A stretch of 26,392 nucleotides of DNA from Cyclostephanos tholiformis (GCA_036939975.1 JALLPB010000067.1:1-26392), one strand, 5' to 3'; counted from the first letter of the stretch, positions 1 to 10,402 are shown. A program made the numbers and translations. The notes: generated by a model not told the origin, from the sequence alone.

Positions 1-1121
1 ACAAAGTACTAACTAATTATGGGCTAGCTGATCACCTCTATGCCTTCTTTGTGCACGTGGGCTGCATCAGCGTGCAGGACATTCAGTCGTGTGCGTGACT
101 GCTTTTCTGTGTCTACGCATCCATACGGCTGGGTACTGCAGGGGGGGTTGCATATTTTATATTATTACTTAATTATTAACCCATCATTGCTTCATACTTG
201 TCATCAAATACCTTAACACTGCATGGGAGCACCAACAATAGTGGTGACACTTGTAGCAAACGATCAAAGAGGGGTCATCCCCTGCACCAACAAACACCAC
301 CTGGCACAAGATGCTGTCCCACAGCTTTGCATGTGGGACGTATGCCTTGGGGAGGAAGCCAACATGGCATCGGTTAATGCCATGCATCTTACCCTTGCCC
401 AAAAAGAAGTCCTCAACAAGGATTGCTCCTTTTGGCGGATGATGACATTGTTGGTGAGAACCACCGCGCCACAGCCATCAGGATGCTCCTCACAAGAGCA
501 TCCTTGATCACTCCTGTCTGTCCCAACAATATCGATAACCATGCCGGATGGATGCATGGGGGGAGGAGGAGGATCTTAGGGGGGAGGCTTCTTCTTTGTT
601 GCCACTGTCTTCCTTAACAGCTTGCTTGGCTTTGGAGCAATGGCAATGGAGGCCAGAACGGGCAATGCTGGGCGCTTATTTTTGGCATAAGTGCAAGTGC
701 TGCACTGCCAGTGACTGCGAGAGGAGGCCTCCATGGTGGGGCAGTTTGTGTGAGTTGTGTGCACTCACTTTTTTGTTCGATGTGTGCTGGAAGAGGAGGG
801 GTGCGCCATAAAGCGCACCCAGCCCCAACCAGGGCATGTAGGGGATCGCCGGAAAGCTCTCCTCAATGCAAGAATGTCTGTGGCCTTGTACTAAGGCCTA
901 AACGTAGCAGATCGAGAGAAACAAGATGGGGAGCCACTAAGAGCTAACTATCTAAGAAAGAAAGAGGAAATGTTTCTTATGGCCCCAGCTTCTGCGGTAG
1001 TTTCATCCCGCCGCCCGCTGATTTCCCCCTTTTTTAAGTATCTAAGCTACGTAGGTAGTCCTCCTATCAACGATTTTTGTTTACATCATACGCGCAGAGA
1101 AACCACACTCACGCAACCAAC
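1..1121. other. Left-flank non-coding/repeat-derived stretch
   Basis: Apart from the relic peptide at 184-557 I see no convincing gene here. The short open frames on both strands have skewed composition (Cys, His, Trp rich) and do not resemble one another or known domains. The last 100 or so bases before 1122, a pyrimidine-rich tract with TTTTTTAAG then an A/C-rich leader, probably hold the promoter and 5' UTR of the NDUFB8-like gene. No tRNA, rRNA or tandem array was recognised. Confidence 0.5.
184..557 (-). pseudogene. Decayed peptide relic, probably repeat-derived
   Basis: On the minus strand a peptide in one frame (VGFLPKAYVPHAKLWDS, then CQVVFVGAGDDPSLIV) is preceded in another frame by IDIVGTDRSDQGCS and GCGAVVLTNNVII. 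The two join naturally if there is a frameshift near 400. The hydrophobic/charged pattern looks like a once-real protein, loosely like the GFLP core of a HIRAN-type domain, but I cannot identify the family. No good start codon and no intact domain are visible. It may be a fossil of a transposon-borne gene like those at the right end of the window, or a chance frame. Confidence 0.25.
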
Positions 1122-1541
1122 ATGAAGGCTGCTGCTGTAGCACGCGTGGCCGCAAGGTCTCTCACCCCATCCATCCGGTCGACAGGGTCTGCTTTATCGA
1201 GCCAGAAATATTCGTCATCTGCCGTGTTCCTCGGTGGAGGTCGCCCGCCCATGGCTCCCTTCGCACGCATCCCCCCCCCGACGGAGAAATTGGTTGAGCA
1301 ATACGACGCGATTTGGGACGACAGCGTCGCGCCGGAGGTAACATTGGATTTCGACGCCCAGCACATCGATTCTACGACTGGCCTCATAATGTGGTTGTCG
1401 GGATTGGGCTTCTTCGCGACTCTGTTTCAGGTGGTGAAGCTAACGAATCCGGAGGCGAAGAACCCGGCAGTCAATCGCACTATGAACATTGTGGGGGAGA
1501 ACCCTATAGAGCTAGGTGGCTGGAAGAAGCTCGTGGATTAG
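1122..1541 (+). CDS. NDUFB8-like mitochondrial complex I subunit
   Basis: A 139-residue protein starting at the ATG at 1122; the frame is open about 45 bases further upstream but only from a TTG. Residues 1-35 form a basic, Ser/Ala-rich amphipathic leader with no acids, typical of a mitochondrial targeting peptide. Then come IPPPTEKLVEQYDAIWDD (50-67), an acidic stretch, one membrane span at about 87-104 (LIMWLSGLGFFATLF), and a short matrix- or IMS-side tail ending IELGGWKKLVD. The order PT.E..(I/V)WD, LGFFA in the span, and ELGG near the end matches plant NDUFB8/ASHI, an accessory subunit in the membrane arm of NADH:ubiquinone oxidoreductase. Length also fits. No intron is evident. It converges with the HSF gene, with AATAAA-like sequence near 1675 in its 3' region. 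Another small single-span mitochondrial subunit is the main alternative. Confidence 0.65.
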   Translation: MKAAAVARVAARSLTPSIRSTGSALSSQKYSSSAVFLGGGRPPMAPFARIPPPTEKLVEQYDAIWDDSVAPEVTLDFDAQHIDSTTGLIMWLSGLGFFATLFQVVKLTNPEAKNPAVNRTMNIVGENPIELGGWKKLVD

Positions 1542-1738
1542 ATAATTCATGTCCTCAGTTAAATAGGAGGGTAGAGGGGGAGGGGGTCTGACTCGTAACA
1601 AAATTGTCAAAGCATATATTGTTTTGGGGACAATCTAATTCACCGTGTGCATCTCTCTAAAACAAGTCATGAAATAAAATGTATTAATTATGTTTACGAT
1701 GAAAATCATGTTTTTGACGCAAATCTATTCTGATTCCC

Positions 1739-1768
1739 TCTGCCTTTTCTGACTCTGCCTTTTCTGAC
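1739..1768. repeat. Exact 15-base tandem duplication
   Basis: The unit TCTGCCTTTTCTGAC occurs twice head to tail with no mismatch, in the 3' spacer. It looks like a recent slippage or staggered-break duplication; no function is implied. Confidence 0.9.
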
Positions 1769-1946
1769 TGCTCGTCTCTCGGGACTGTAAAGGATTACAT
1801 ACAGACGCACTGTCATGCTAACATAACAGCATCCTCTGTCGATTCTTTGCAAATGTCACGTACGTTCGACTTGAAAAGGCTGCGAAAGACGTCACGACAA
1901 GCTGAGCAAGACTGAGTGGCTATGCTTGATGACATCAGCCTCGGGC

Positions 1947-1985
1947 TGTTAAATTTAACAACCACCTCCTTAAAATTTTTGAGGT
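1947..1985. terminator. Palindrome and hairpin in convergent spacer
   Basis: TGTTAAATTTAACA (1947-1960) is a perfect 14-base palindrome. Right after it, ACCTC (1964-1968) pairs with GAGGT (1981-1985) around an A/T-rich loop. Lying midway between two convergent genes, they could mark the 3' ends of both transcripts. That role is inference; eukaryotic 3' ends are set mainly by polyadenylation signals. Confidence 0.3.
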
Positions 1986-2221
1986 CGATTCAGAAAAAGT
2001 TAAGTACATTGAAACAGGCTCCGTAGGAGCCATATTGTGACCCCATAAGATTTCATTTCAAGTTGAAGAAAAATTGAGAAGATTAATTAAGAAGTCATTT
2101 GGTATTGCTATGGCCCAGCGTGGACCTGCACACTGTACCCAGATTTAATTCGGACATGAATTGATCACCTTAGACCAGTAGAAAGAGAGACACATGTTGT
2201 CTCTCCAAACAAAAAATTGAA

Positions 2222-4404
2222 CTACATTTCTTTGAACCAGCAAGAATAACACGAGGCTATGGCCTCGTTTTCTTCCACTGTCAACTGAGCATGCTTGTGA
2301 CCGACGTGATTGATGAAATTCATAGAAAACACTTTCCAGTCACGTTTTAGATCTTCAGATGCAGTAATTACTCCCCAAACGCAAACTCCTGGGGACATTG
2401 CCTTACGATACATTTCGAACTCTTGAGCTAGCATGGGCCTCTTCTTCATATGGTCGGCAATTTTCGTCGCAAGATCGGGGTCTTGGGGGTGCGTTGAGAG
2501 GCAGAATGAGATGATTGCCGCGGCGAGAGTACGGTCAAAAGTGCTTGTGCTGCCGACAAGTTTGCCTTCCAGACAGGCTTGAGTGAGAGTTTGATTCACA
2601 GAAGGACACAGTGAAGGAGGGGTTGTGACAACAGGTGGGTTTTTTGCTTCTAAAAAGGTCACGCGTGGGGCAATGTGAATCGTTTCGTTGCATCCTGTGT
2701 TGTCTTCATCGATGACAAAGCCATCTCCACAATCGTAGGTGAGCAAATCACACTTGCCGGCCCCATAATAGTGATCGTGAGGCTTGTCAAAGCCAAAGAC
2801 GGGAGAGACGTTAGTATTTCGAATTGCCTGTCCAAGAGCTGTTCCCAGGCGCCCTCGCCCCTTCCCGCGATTACGAGAGTTACTCTCAGACATGCCCGCG
2901 GCAATTCCATTCAGGTGGCGGGATATTTCAGCGACAGTTTGAATGTGATCCTGGCGTTCTCGAAGTTCCTCCTTCGAAACCTTCGTTCGAGTAAAATGCT
3001 GCGTGAAGCTAGGAAAGTCATCTTCGTTTTCAGACAATAACTGCTTCACCTTCCTTGACTTCTTGTTCACGGGGAAGTCTTTGTCCTGAGAACCACGTAG
3101 ATTATGATTGAGTTGATCGAGGTCATCGTCTTCTTCGGCCAACAACGGATCAGCTTGATGTGTCAATGAAGACCGTCCTGGAAGACAGTATTCACTCATT
3201 TCGGCATCAGAGTCAATAGGGTAGAAGTTCTTCTGACTATCCGCTTCAACATTAACAGAGAATGACGGAGCAAGTGAAGACAGGCGTAGGCACGGGTTCT
3301 TCGTATCACTGGGACTTCTTTCTTCCTCCGAGATGACTGACTTGTATGCGGAGAAAGATCCTCTTCCAGCGGGTGCATGATCCATGGGCGAATTTGACGG
3401 CGAAGGAGATCGACTCACTTCAATACCAGCCGCAGGTGATCCTACCAACCCATCGGCTTCGTAGCTCTCCTGGCTCTCGCTCATTCCGTCACCATTCGAC
3501 CATGTATAATTGGCAGACGAATCAAGAGGAGACGATGAGGACAAGTCTTTATCATCCTGGCGATTCTTCCTGCCGTCATATCCTGGACATGTTCTCCTCC
3601 TGAGCTTGTGCATTTCTTCGGGTCGATCTCTGTGAAATAGGGGGTGGTGATATACCCAGAACATGCGTTCGCGGTTGATCTTCCTGAAGTTGTAAAAATT
3701 TAGCTGCCGGACTAAGCTTTGGAACCGGTTGTGGCGAAAATACTGAGGAAGGGTTTCAGACTCGAGACGAGAGAGATCAGAAATACGAAAGGCTTCCCCA
3801 GATGGCAGCCACTTGTGGTTGATACAACATAGGAGTACATCACAGAAAAATATTTGGTTGATGTAAGTGATGAAAGGAAAAATTAGGTCGATAAATTAAA
3901 GTAAGAAGAATGAATTCGATAAGTCAGAACGAGTTGCGAAAAATATATTAAATACCATCCGAGAATGAATTCATCGAGGATCAAGAATAATTCATGTGCG
4001 TTGAAGGAATATGGCTCTGGAGGCACACAAGGAGCCCCGAGGAACACAAGAAATGACGATGGTTGGCCGCCAGGTAAATATGGTGTAAGGTGTGGGCAAT
4101 AATTATTGCGCCATATCGATGAACTCCTCATGGTTGGGCCGGGAATCTCTAGGAAACTTCACAATGACCACCAACACATCACCTTAATTTGGTAGGTAAT
4201 GGTCGCTCTAGCTACCAAAGAACAATTTCAACCACTCACTGATACGATATCATCAGGCGCCCCGTTGACCATGTTGTTTAGCTTCAGCACAAATCCAGTG
4301 ATTGAGGCCTCCTTGCTATTCCCTCTAGTGGGGAGATCGGCGGTGGGGGACATGAGTGATCTGCTTGAGCTTGCCATGGGGTGATCCGTTTCCATCCTGT
4401 GCAT
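2222..4404 (-). CDS. Heat shock factor (HSF)-type transcription factor, two exons
   Basis: Rebuilt as complement(join(2222..3811,4240..4404)), 584 residues; phase-0 intron 3812-4239 with a GTGAGT donor and a CACAAG acceptor. Exon 1 ends ...FVLKLNNMVNGAPDDIVS and exon 2 begins WLPSGEAFRISDL; together they form a continuous HSF DNA-binding domain at residues 37-132. Its recognition-helix region reads YFRHNRFQSLVRQLNFY then NFRKI, followed by the FHRDRP and RRRTCPG wing/tail. The rest is Ser/Asp-rich and disordered, with a short possible heptad helix (ELRERQDHIQTVAEISRHL) where other HSFs have longer HR-A/B trimerisation repeats, and a conserved-looking C-terminal block ending YSCWFKEM. HSFs bind nGAAn arrays as trimers in the nucleus; the family is greatly expanded in diatoms. 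Start: ATG at 4404, with a second in-frame ATG at 4395. Without the intron the frame would begin inside the domain at 3664 and lack most of it. Confidence 0.92.
3812..4239 (-). other. Intron of the HSF gene
   Basis: 428 bases in minus orientation, GTGAGT at the donor and AAG at the acceptor, phase 0. In-frame stops (for example TAA at 3896-3898 in the exon 2 frame) and lack of domain similarity show it is not coding. Its removal restores the HSF domain exactly (DDIVS joined to WLPSG). It is longer than the roughly 100-base introns I regard as typical for diatoms. Confidence 0.85.
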
Positions 4405-5411
4405 TGTCACGGATGGGACCTTCTTCTTCCCTTCTTAGCGTCTCCTCGTTTTTCACTTGCGTTGTTTCTTCATTTGGGACAGCAAATCTTTCACCAAATT
4501 TCACTTAGGAATTAATATGATTGTACGGGGATATTTGCGTAGAACATGCAGCAGTTGTTGTGGACCTCAAATTAAAAACAGGTTATGAGCCATCAATCCG
4601 TCAGTCCGCCCCCTTCTGTGCTGCGACAATGAATCTTACTATCTGTCTCTTGGAGGATCTCGCCATCTTCTCATGTCTCCTCACCCTCAGTCAAAAAATG
4701 AAAAAAATGTTAGTAGATACATCATATTATTATTGTTGCTGTGCGAAGATGGAATAAATAAAAAGATAACCTTTCGGGTTCTGATTTGAATGCATGCTGG
4801 AAGGGAGCAACGGGGTCGATTGTAGATGACAATGATGACAGCACTACCCATGTAGAACATTGTCGATGCCATCCATGGATTTCATCTGACTGAAGGGGCT
4901 ATAACCAAAAACTGTTTAGTGCATTTCAAAACATCGGTGTTAAGGTCTAACTATCATTTATTTCTTGGGTGCAGCATAGTACAATTACCTACTTCCCAAT
5001 GCCTTAAGACCCAATTATATTCTGTTAGCAGTCCTCTGATTGCCAAGTCACAGATCAAATTACCACCCTCATGGTTGTAAAAATGAATTGTCATAGAAAA
5101 TCAACCATAATGAATTTTTCAGCATGAAACGAATGGCCTCTTATTCTGGTGGCATCTTGTGAGGCCGTAATACAAGGGTGGGAGTCTTTTGAATTATTTG
5201 GCCCCTCGCATGATGTTGATTCATGGAAGGTGCCCAGCGGCAACGATCAAATGGTGTTGCACATCTTAAGGCACCGAGGTAATTGGAAAAATTGTTGCCC
5301 ACAGTTCCAGCATGTTTGACAGAAGAATGGCCTCTTCTCTCGCCCGACACTGGATGTATTCTACTCCCAACATCGAAGATGATGACGCGCACTTCCTTTT
5401 CTTGAATACTT
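4405..5411. other. HSF upstream region and LYR-gene 3' region
   Basis: About 1 kb without a supportable gene. The part next to 4404 should hold the HSF promoter and leader; the part next to 5412 the LYR gene's 3' UTR. I looked for an alternating GAA/TTC heat-shock element near the HSF start, which would suggest autoregulation, and saw none that was convincing. The rest is unstructured AT-rich sequence. Confidence 0.5.
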
Positions 5412-5783
5412 TCACTTTTTTCCGCCATCGCCGCCGCCACCGTAATCACTTGTCGCAGAAGCACCCCGCATCCCCCGCACGTTCCTCGTGTGATAGTCAT
5501 CCATCGCGGCTCCCAGTTTCCCCCCCTTATTTCTGTCCTGTACCCCTCCCTCATACAACATGAAGTTGCTCAGCGCCCTGATGGCATTTGCCTTCATGGC
5601 CTCGATCTTGATTTGTCGATCTGCGGGCGATGGGAGTTGGAGGAGACTCCGCGACCTCTCGAATTCGGACCGGACCATCGTACGGAGGGCGATAGATTTA
5701 GGAGACGATCCTGGAGCGACGTGCGCGATAAGTCGCAGAAGATCGCGGTAGAGCTCGATGGAGGTACGATGAGAAGGCGACAT
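5412..5783 (-). CDS. LYR-motif mitochondrial protein
   Basis: A 123-residue protein from ATG at 5783. Residues 9-13 read IELYR, the Leu-Tyr-Arg tripeptide of the Complex1_LYR family. It is followed by LLRLIAHVAPGSSPKSIALR, MVRSEFERSR and EAMKANAIRALSNFMLYE, giving the three-helix layout and the conserved downstream Phe of this family. LYRM proteins are small mitochondrial matrix factors that bind acyl-ACP and act in Fe-S cluster delivery, respiratory complex assembly or as subunits. The N-C-terminal spacing most recalls the small plant/algal LYR proteins rather than NDUFA6 or NDUFB9. The C-terminus from about residue 83 is low in complexity, ending with Gly-rich DYGGGGDGGKK; this tail could be lineage-specific, or the exon could end earlier at an unseen splice site. 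It shares an upstream region with the divergent RINGv-FHA gene. Confidence 0.75.
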   Translation of the reverse strand: MSPSHRTSIELYRDLLRLIAHVAPGSSPKSIALRTMVRSEFERSRSLLQLPSPADRQIKIEAMKANAIRALSNFMLYEGGVQDRNKGGKLGAAMDDYHTRNVRGMRGASATSDYGGGGDGGKK

Positions 5784-6389
5784 ACTGTATCATGTTATTA
5801 TCATTTTTATCAAGTGCTTTTGCGATGCCCTGCTTGAAAGACGTGACGGTTACTTACCAACCAAAAAATCATAGAGAGAGTACGATATGAATTTCCCATG
5901 TCAGAGGGCTTATGTGTGCGTGTGAATGGTACCATACGAGGTGAGATTGGACCCCGCCGCCGGCCCGCGCCCGCCCGCCCTCATTCATCTCACCTTGGAC
6001 TCGCTCGCTCGGCCCGCCAAGACCCTTGCGAAATAATTCTTGTGACCTATCGTAGCCAATTATTTTGTACTACTCTGGAATTATCACATTTCTTTCTCGA
6101 TTTTTTTTATCGCAAAGCGGGAGTCCGGATTCTCGATCCTGAAAAAAATAAACAGACATGTGACAGGAAAAACGGCGAAAGGCTGGCCTCAATTATTAAT
6201 ACCTGGTAGTACTATTGGATAAGTATCGTATGCGGTACTACGATATGGTAGAAAATGTGTAGAGATGAGTATGGTACCTACACCACTCTATCTATGGCAT
6301 GGAGGGAGAAAACAAAAAAATATTATTATGCGACTTCGATAAAAAGGGCAAGACCCCCACACGCAAATAATATAATAATAATATTTATC
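5784..6389. promoter_or_regulatory. Divergent promoter: LYR (-) / RINGv-FHA (+)
   Basis: 606 bases separate two divergently read start codons, so the promoters of both genes must lie here or overlap. Contents change sharply: a C/G-rich block (about 5945-6020, CCCGCCGCCGGCCCGCGCC) followed by an A/T-rich block with poly-A runs and TAATAATAATA just before 6390. An upstream in-frame ATG at 6255 exists but would encode an AT-driven peptide (YYYATS...NNIIIIFI) that looks like leader. Confidence 0.5.
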
Positions 6390-8862
6390 ATGTCACCCAT
6401 GCCCACCTCATCGGATCAGTCGTCGGGTTCTGGCTTGCCTCAATCCTCCCAACCTCCGAGCGGCACCGCAACCGAAACGACATCGTCGTCGGGCCACGCC
6501 ATTCTCCCCCCGCGAGCAACAATTCCCGGTCATTCAGGCACAGCCGTCCTCCCCCCCGCCCCCTCCTCGCGAGAGGAGATAATGGATGGCGCGACCTACT
6601 CGCACCCTCTCGCGCCCGCCGTCCTCCCGCGGGGATCGACGGCTTCTTCCGACGGATCGCCATTCCACCGAGGTGGCGGGGGTGATAGACCCCACATTCC
6701 CGTCGCGAACGGTGGCAACGGCAACGGCGTGACCAACAAGCCCCCGCATCCCGGAGCGCACGACTTCCTGGGCTTCGTCAACTCCCCCTCCACCCACCCG
6801 AGCAACGTCGTATCCCCCCTTCATCGCCATCACCAGCTTCCCGTAAAGTGCCTCAATCCCGCCGCGGAAATCAACTCCCGCCTCGACACGCAGGTGGAGG
6901 TGCGTGTCTACCCCTGCAACAACAACAACAGCGCCGCGGCTCATCCGCAGAAGAAGAAATTCACCCAATTCCACGTCAAGCCTGAGGGCGTCATCATCCA
7001 GGGGACGAATCGACACAATCGATCCCAGGGCGTGGGAGGGATGAACGCCATCGACCTCGGGACCGAATACGCCATGCACGTGGGACGGAAACTACAGCGG
7101 TACGAGTTATCCGACACGCGCGCCTGTCAGCTCCTCGTGACCACCCACGGCAAGAGCTTCTGGGTCGTGCCCGCCCCCGAGGCGTTCAGTCGACACTCCG
7201 GGACGTGTCGTCTACTCGGGGATAGGAAGCACCCCCCCGCGTGTCACGGATTGCAGGTGGGAGACTTCCTCAGGGTCGGGAGCGTGGGCGTCGTGGTCAT
7301 TGAAACGCACGACGGGAAGGAGAATCGCGTTCTAAGCGAGGAGAAAATACAAAAGATCATGAAGGATACCACGAATAACAGTGGGGGATTCGACCTCGCG
7401 GACACGGATGGCGGTGAGAAAATTATTTTAATATCATTATTATTGTTTTTTTTTTCATGTGTTGGGAGTTCTCGTCCGTTATGTGTCGTTCGATGCATCG
7501 CCATAACCAACTTCTCGGGCAATTTGGGTGAAGAGGTGCGGGGTTCGTATTTTTCTTTACCGGGCATGCTCTATGGGCACTGGGGTTGGTCGCGATTCTC
7601 AACTGGAAGGAACGAAAAACCACCCTTTCACATCCTTGATTTTTTTATTGACACACATTCACATCGTTTTTTAACCCATTCCAGAAAATTCCGATGACGA
7701 CTCTTCCCGTGAGGGGGCTGTTCCCCGCCATCCATCCACCCTCAGCCACGACGTTCCCACCTGCTACATGTGCTTCGACGAGGAGGACACGCCCACAAAT
7801 CCAATGATCACCCCCTGTAAGTGCAAGGGCGACACTCGCTATGTCCACGTTAATTGCCTTCGCAAGTGGCACACGGCCGAGGCGGATAACCAGGTTTGCT
7901 TCCTAAGTAGCGTCGACGCTACCTGCAGCGTCTGCAAGACTACGTTCAGGAGCGATTTCAAGCTCAAGGATGGTCGGATGGTGAAATTGTTCAAATCCTC
8001 CCTCGAGCCGCCTTACGTCTCCCTATTGGTGGCCACCAAACATGAAATGGCCCAGCGCCTCTTCAACACGAGATTTCAGCTGAGTTTCAGCACCCTACTC
8101 AAACCAGACGGCAGAAACGGAACGCGCCCTCTCCTTCTCGGTCGGAGTTCCGAGAGCGACATGATCTTGGATTACCGCACTGTCAGCGCGCGGCACGCTA
8201 CGATTCGTTTCAAGAACGGAGAATTTCTGTTCACTGACGCGGGATCGTCCAATGGAAGCTATTTGTACCTTAGACGTCCGGTGGAATTGAGCCCAAGTCA
8301 ATCAGTCCAGTTCCGTTTGGGGAGAAGCATGATTTCCATGAAGGTCGTGAATAAGTGGAACCGGCGCTTGCTCAGGGCAGTGTCGAGGAGGGCCGGTCTT
8401 GGCATGTCTGGAAACAATGGATATGCCACTACCGGAGAGAATGATGATCATTCCGTGGGTAGTAATGAAGACGATGTCCGAATTCAAGATAGCAATGGTG
8501 AGGTCGTGAGGACATTGCCCCGTAGAAGCCGCGAGAATATAATGGAGAACATGCCACCCCTCGGATCACTGTCGCAGAATTCTCCTCAGCATTTGGATTT
8601 GTTGTATGCCCTTGCATACCCTAGCAAGGTGGTCAGCGATATCAAGGAAATACGAACTTCTAAAATCCGCTCGCCCTCTGATGATGATCAAGGTAGCATG
8701 TGCCCCCTGTCCGGTAATGATGAAAAAGTTGGGAATATCGAGAGTGGGGTATGGAGGGAGCAAGAGTCACCCCTGGTCCATCGTCCTCAGAGCGACATTT
8801 TAGGCGCTATCGATGAGCTCGGCATCATCCAAGAGAATGATGAAGAGCAGACAAAGATTTAG
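6390..8862 (+). CDS. RING-CH (RINGv) and FHA domain protein, two exons
   Basis: join(6390..7413,7685..8862), 733 residues. The intron (271 bases) has GTGAGA at the donor and CCAG at the acceptor, phase 1, and joins ...ADTDG to ENSDDDSS. Residues 1-150 are Pro/Ser/Gly-rich and disordered; 200-325 form a beta-rich block (FWVVPAP, GDFLRVGSVGVVVIE) that might be a divergent FHA fold. The RINGv domain has C368, C371, C386, C388, H396, C399, C422 and C425, the C4HC3 order of MARCH-type E3 ligases, without the usual flanking membrane spans. The FHA domain follows: LLLGR (about 491-495), SARH (509-512) and SSNGS (529-533), all the phosphothreonine-binding landmarks. The tail is acidic and disordered. 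It is predicted to be a soluble ubiquitin ligase recruited to phosphothreonine proteins; substrates are unknown. The convergent neighbour lies 352 bases away. Confidence 0.88.
7414..7684 (+). other. Intron of the RINGv-FHA gene
   Basis: GTGAGA at 7414 and CCAG ending at 7684. It carries a poly-T run near 7445-7455 and translates to hydrophobic junk (IILISLLLFFF) if read through. Removing it brings the RINGv frame in phase with exon 1. Confidence 0.85.
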
Positions 8863-9214
8863 GTTAAACTCATTTAAATAGATTGTGATCTCACACGATT
8901 CAGGTAACAGTAGTCACTCTCAAATCCAAATTTCATCCCAGCAAATGCTATTTGACTCTGCTACACCATTATGCCGAGTTCCTTTGAAAAAAAATACAGA
9001 AAGAGGGGGGCTGTTGGGACAGCAAGATGTCATATTGCAGAAGCTCGACTCGAGATAGCAGTGCAATAGAAACTGTTCTTGTATTTATAACTTGGGTGCA
9101 TATATTTATGGGATTATGGGATACTATTATTTACATTAACTGTTATATTTTCATGACTTGCTGTACAATAAACTCCGTGCTAGTGCCTGCCAAGATATAT
9201 AGAGAGAGTACTTC
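8863..9214. other. Convergent 3' spacer
   Basis: 352 bases between stops of the RINGv-FHA gene and the minus-strand unknown gene. AT-rich, with AATAAAC near 9167 on the plus strand. No gene seen. Confidence 0.6.
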
Positions 9215-10402
9215 TTACTCACCGCGTTTGTACTGATAATCAGTTGAAGTCGTCAAGATTCGCTTATTAATGAGGATTTTTTGGTTGCTCGTGATACTGT
9301 TGGATATGAGCTTGATTGGCATTTTCAGCCCACTGATGATGCAACGACTGATTTTGGTTCTGTTCTTGCGCATGCTATCATCAATTGGTGCTAGCGTCGA
9401 CCTTATAGGTTTACTGGCATAATGCTGAGAATGCCTTTGACCTCTGCTGAGCCTTTCACCAGGCTGAGCCCGGGCAGTTGGACTGAGTGAAAGCTGTTTC
9501 ACCCTATATTGGACGACTGCGGCAGCGCTCCTCGGAGACTCGCTCGGAAAAAATCGACGACGTGATCGTTGATAGTTGCGCATGATGGAACTTGATGGAG
9601 CTTGCCTGGTTGACGTTACGCCGATGATTTCCCCCGTACCAGTTTCGATTTTACTCTTCGAAAATTTACTCCTCGAAAATGTATCGAAATTGAATTCTTT
9701 CATGATAGCATCTCGTGATGTCCCGAAGAAGTCGTCGCGATAGGCGAAATTATTCTCGATCGGTTGATCCACCTCCTCATGCATCATCAACCTTTGCTCG
9801 CAATCATCGCAATCCAAGAGATCATTCTCCTCTACTACGTCAATTACTGCTTCACGACCGCAAACGTGATCGGCGCATGGTGTGAATTTGCGAGAGCATT
9901 TCATACCCAACCCCTCCAATCCCCCGTATAACCAGTTTGCGCCACTATCTAACTTAGACAATAACTTCATTTTTGAGATTGTGTTGATAGTATCCTTGAA
10001 TATGCCGTCCGTTCCGTATACGGAGCAGCCTTTTCTGTCACTGATTCCGGCATCCCATGTCACGCGCCTCTGGGTGGGTTTATCATTGAGAGGTGAATCG
10101 CTCCCTCTATCATAGATGCCAACTGTTTCAAGTGATGAGTCATCCATGCCTCCGCTGCCGTAAGTGCTGCGATTCTTTGGCGTATGTATCCTCGCTCTCA
10201 AGATACCCGGAGGATTGCCATTCCCTCTGGCGACGACGCCGATGAATCCCTCTCGGTTCAGTGGCGGCCCCTTCCCGCCCGAACGTGCGTATAGGATGGG
10301 ATCCCATCCTAATTCCACGGAATTATTACGGTGCCCTTGCATCATCACAGGGTCGTCGATACAGCGTGATAACATGACTGGATCAAGACTTTTGACGCCC
10401 AT
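9215..10402 (-). CDS. Unknown basic protein, 395 residues
   Basis: I do not recognise this protein. It is a single open frame from ATG at 10402 with ordinary codon use. Visible features: RRVTWDAG near residue 112, which fits the RVx(F/W) docking pattern for PP1-type phosphatases but may be chance; a Cys-rich segment with CSRKFTPCADHVC (about 171-183) and DCDDCEQR (about 198-205), which could bind metal but does not match a named finger; an acidic middle (VVEENDLLD); and a long Arg/Ser-rich, likely disordered C-terminus (YQRSRRRFFPSESPRS). No signal peptide or membrane span. It is read divergently from the 1,169-residue gene across 435 bases and may share its promoter. Confidence 0.65.
   Translation of the reverse strand: MGVKSLDPVMLSRCIDDPVMMQGHRNNSVELGWDPILYARSGGKGPPLNREGFIGVVARGNGNPPGILRARIHTPKNRSTYGSGGMDDSSLETVGIYDRGSDSPLNDKPTQRRVTWDAGISDRKGCSVYGTDGIFKDTINTISKMKLLSKLDSGANWLYGGLEGLGMKCSRKFTPCADHVCGREAVIDVVEENDLLDCDDCEQRLMMHEEVDQPIENNFAYRDDFFGTSRDAIMKEFNFDTFSRSKFSKSKIETGTGEIIGVTSTRQAPSSSIMRNYQRSRRRFFPSESPRSAAAVVQYRVKQLSLSPTARAQPGERLSRGQRHSQHYASKPIRSTLAPIDDSMRKNRTKISRCIISGLKMPIKLISNSITSNQKILINKRILTTSTDYQYKRGE

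Larger units (their letters stand above)
1542..2221. other. Convergent 3' spacer (NDUFB8-like / HSF)
   Basis: 680 bases between two convergent genes with no gene of its own. It is AT-rich and holds both 3' UTRs. Notable small structures are an exact 15-base tandem duplication (1739-1768), a 14-base perfect palindrome (1947-1960) and a short hairpin (1964-1985), listed separately. Confidence 0.6.

Noticed and set aside
2659..3603. Plus- and minus-strand open frames inside the HSF gene
   Set aside because: They lie wholly within HSF exon 2 in other frames and show no domain similarity.
4405..5000. Heat-shock element upstream of the HSF gene (autoregulation)
   Set aside because: T/C-rich TTCTTCTTCC tracts occur near 4420, but no alternating nGAAnnTTCn array is present.
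5490..5837. Plus-strand frames opposite the LYR gene, including one with a hydrophobic start (MKLLSALMAFAFMASILICR) at 5560
   Set aside because: It looks like a signal peptide, but the minus frame carries a clear LYR family protein and the plus frames end abruptly with no further domain.
6534..7079. 181-residue minus-strand frame opposite the RINGv-FHA gene
   Set aside because: GC-rich antisense shadow with Gly/Val/Arg skew; no match, while the plus strand encodes a coherent spliced protein.
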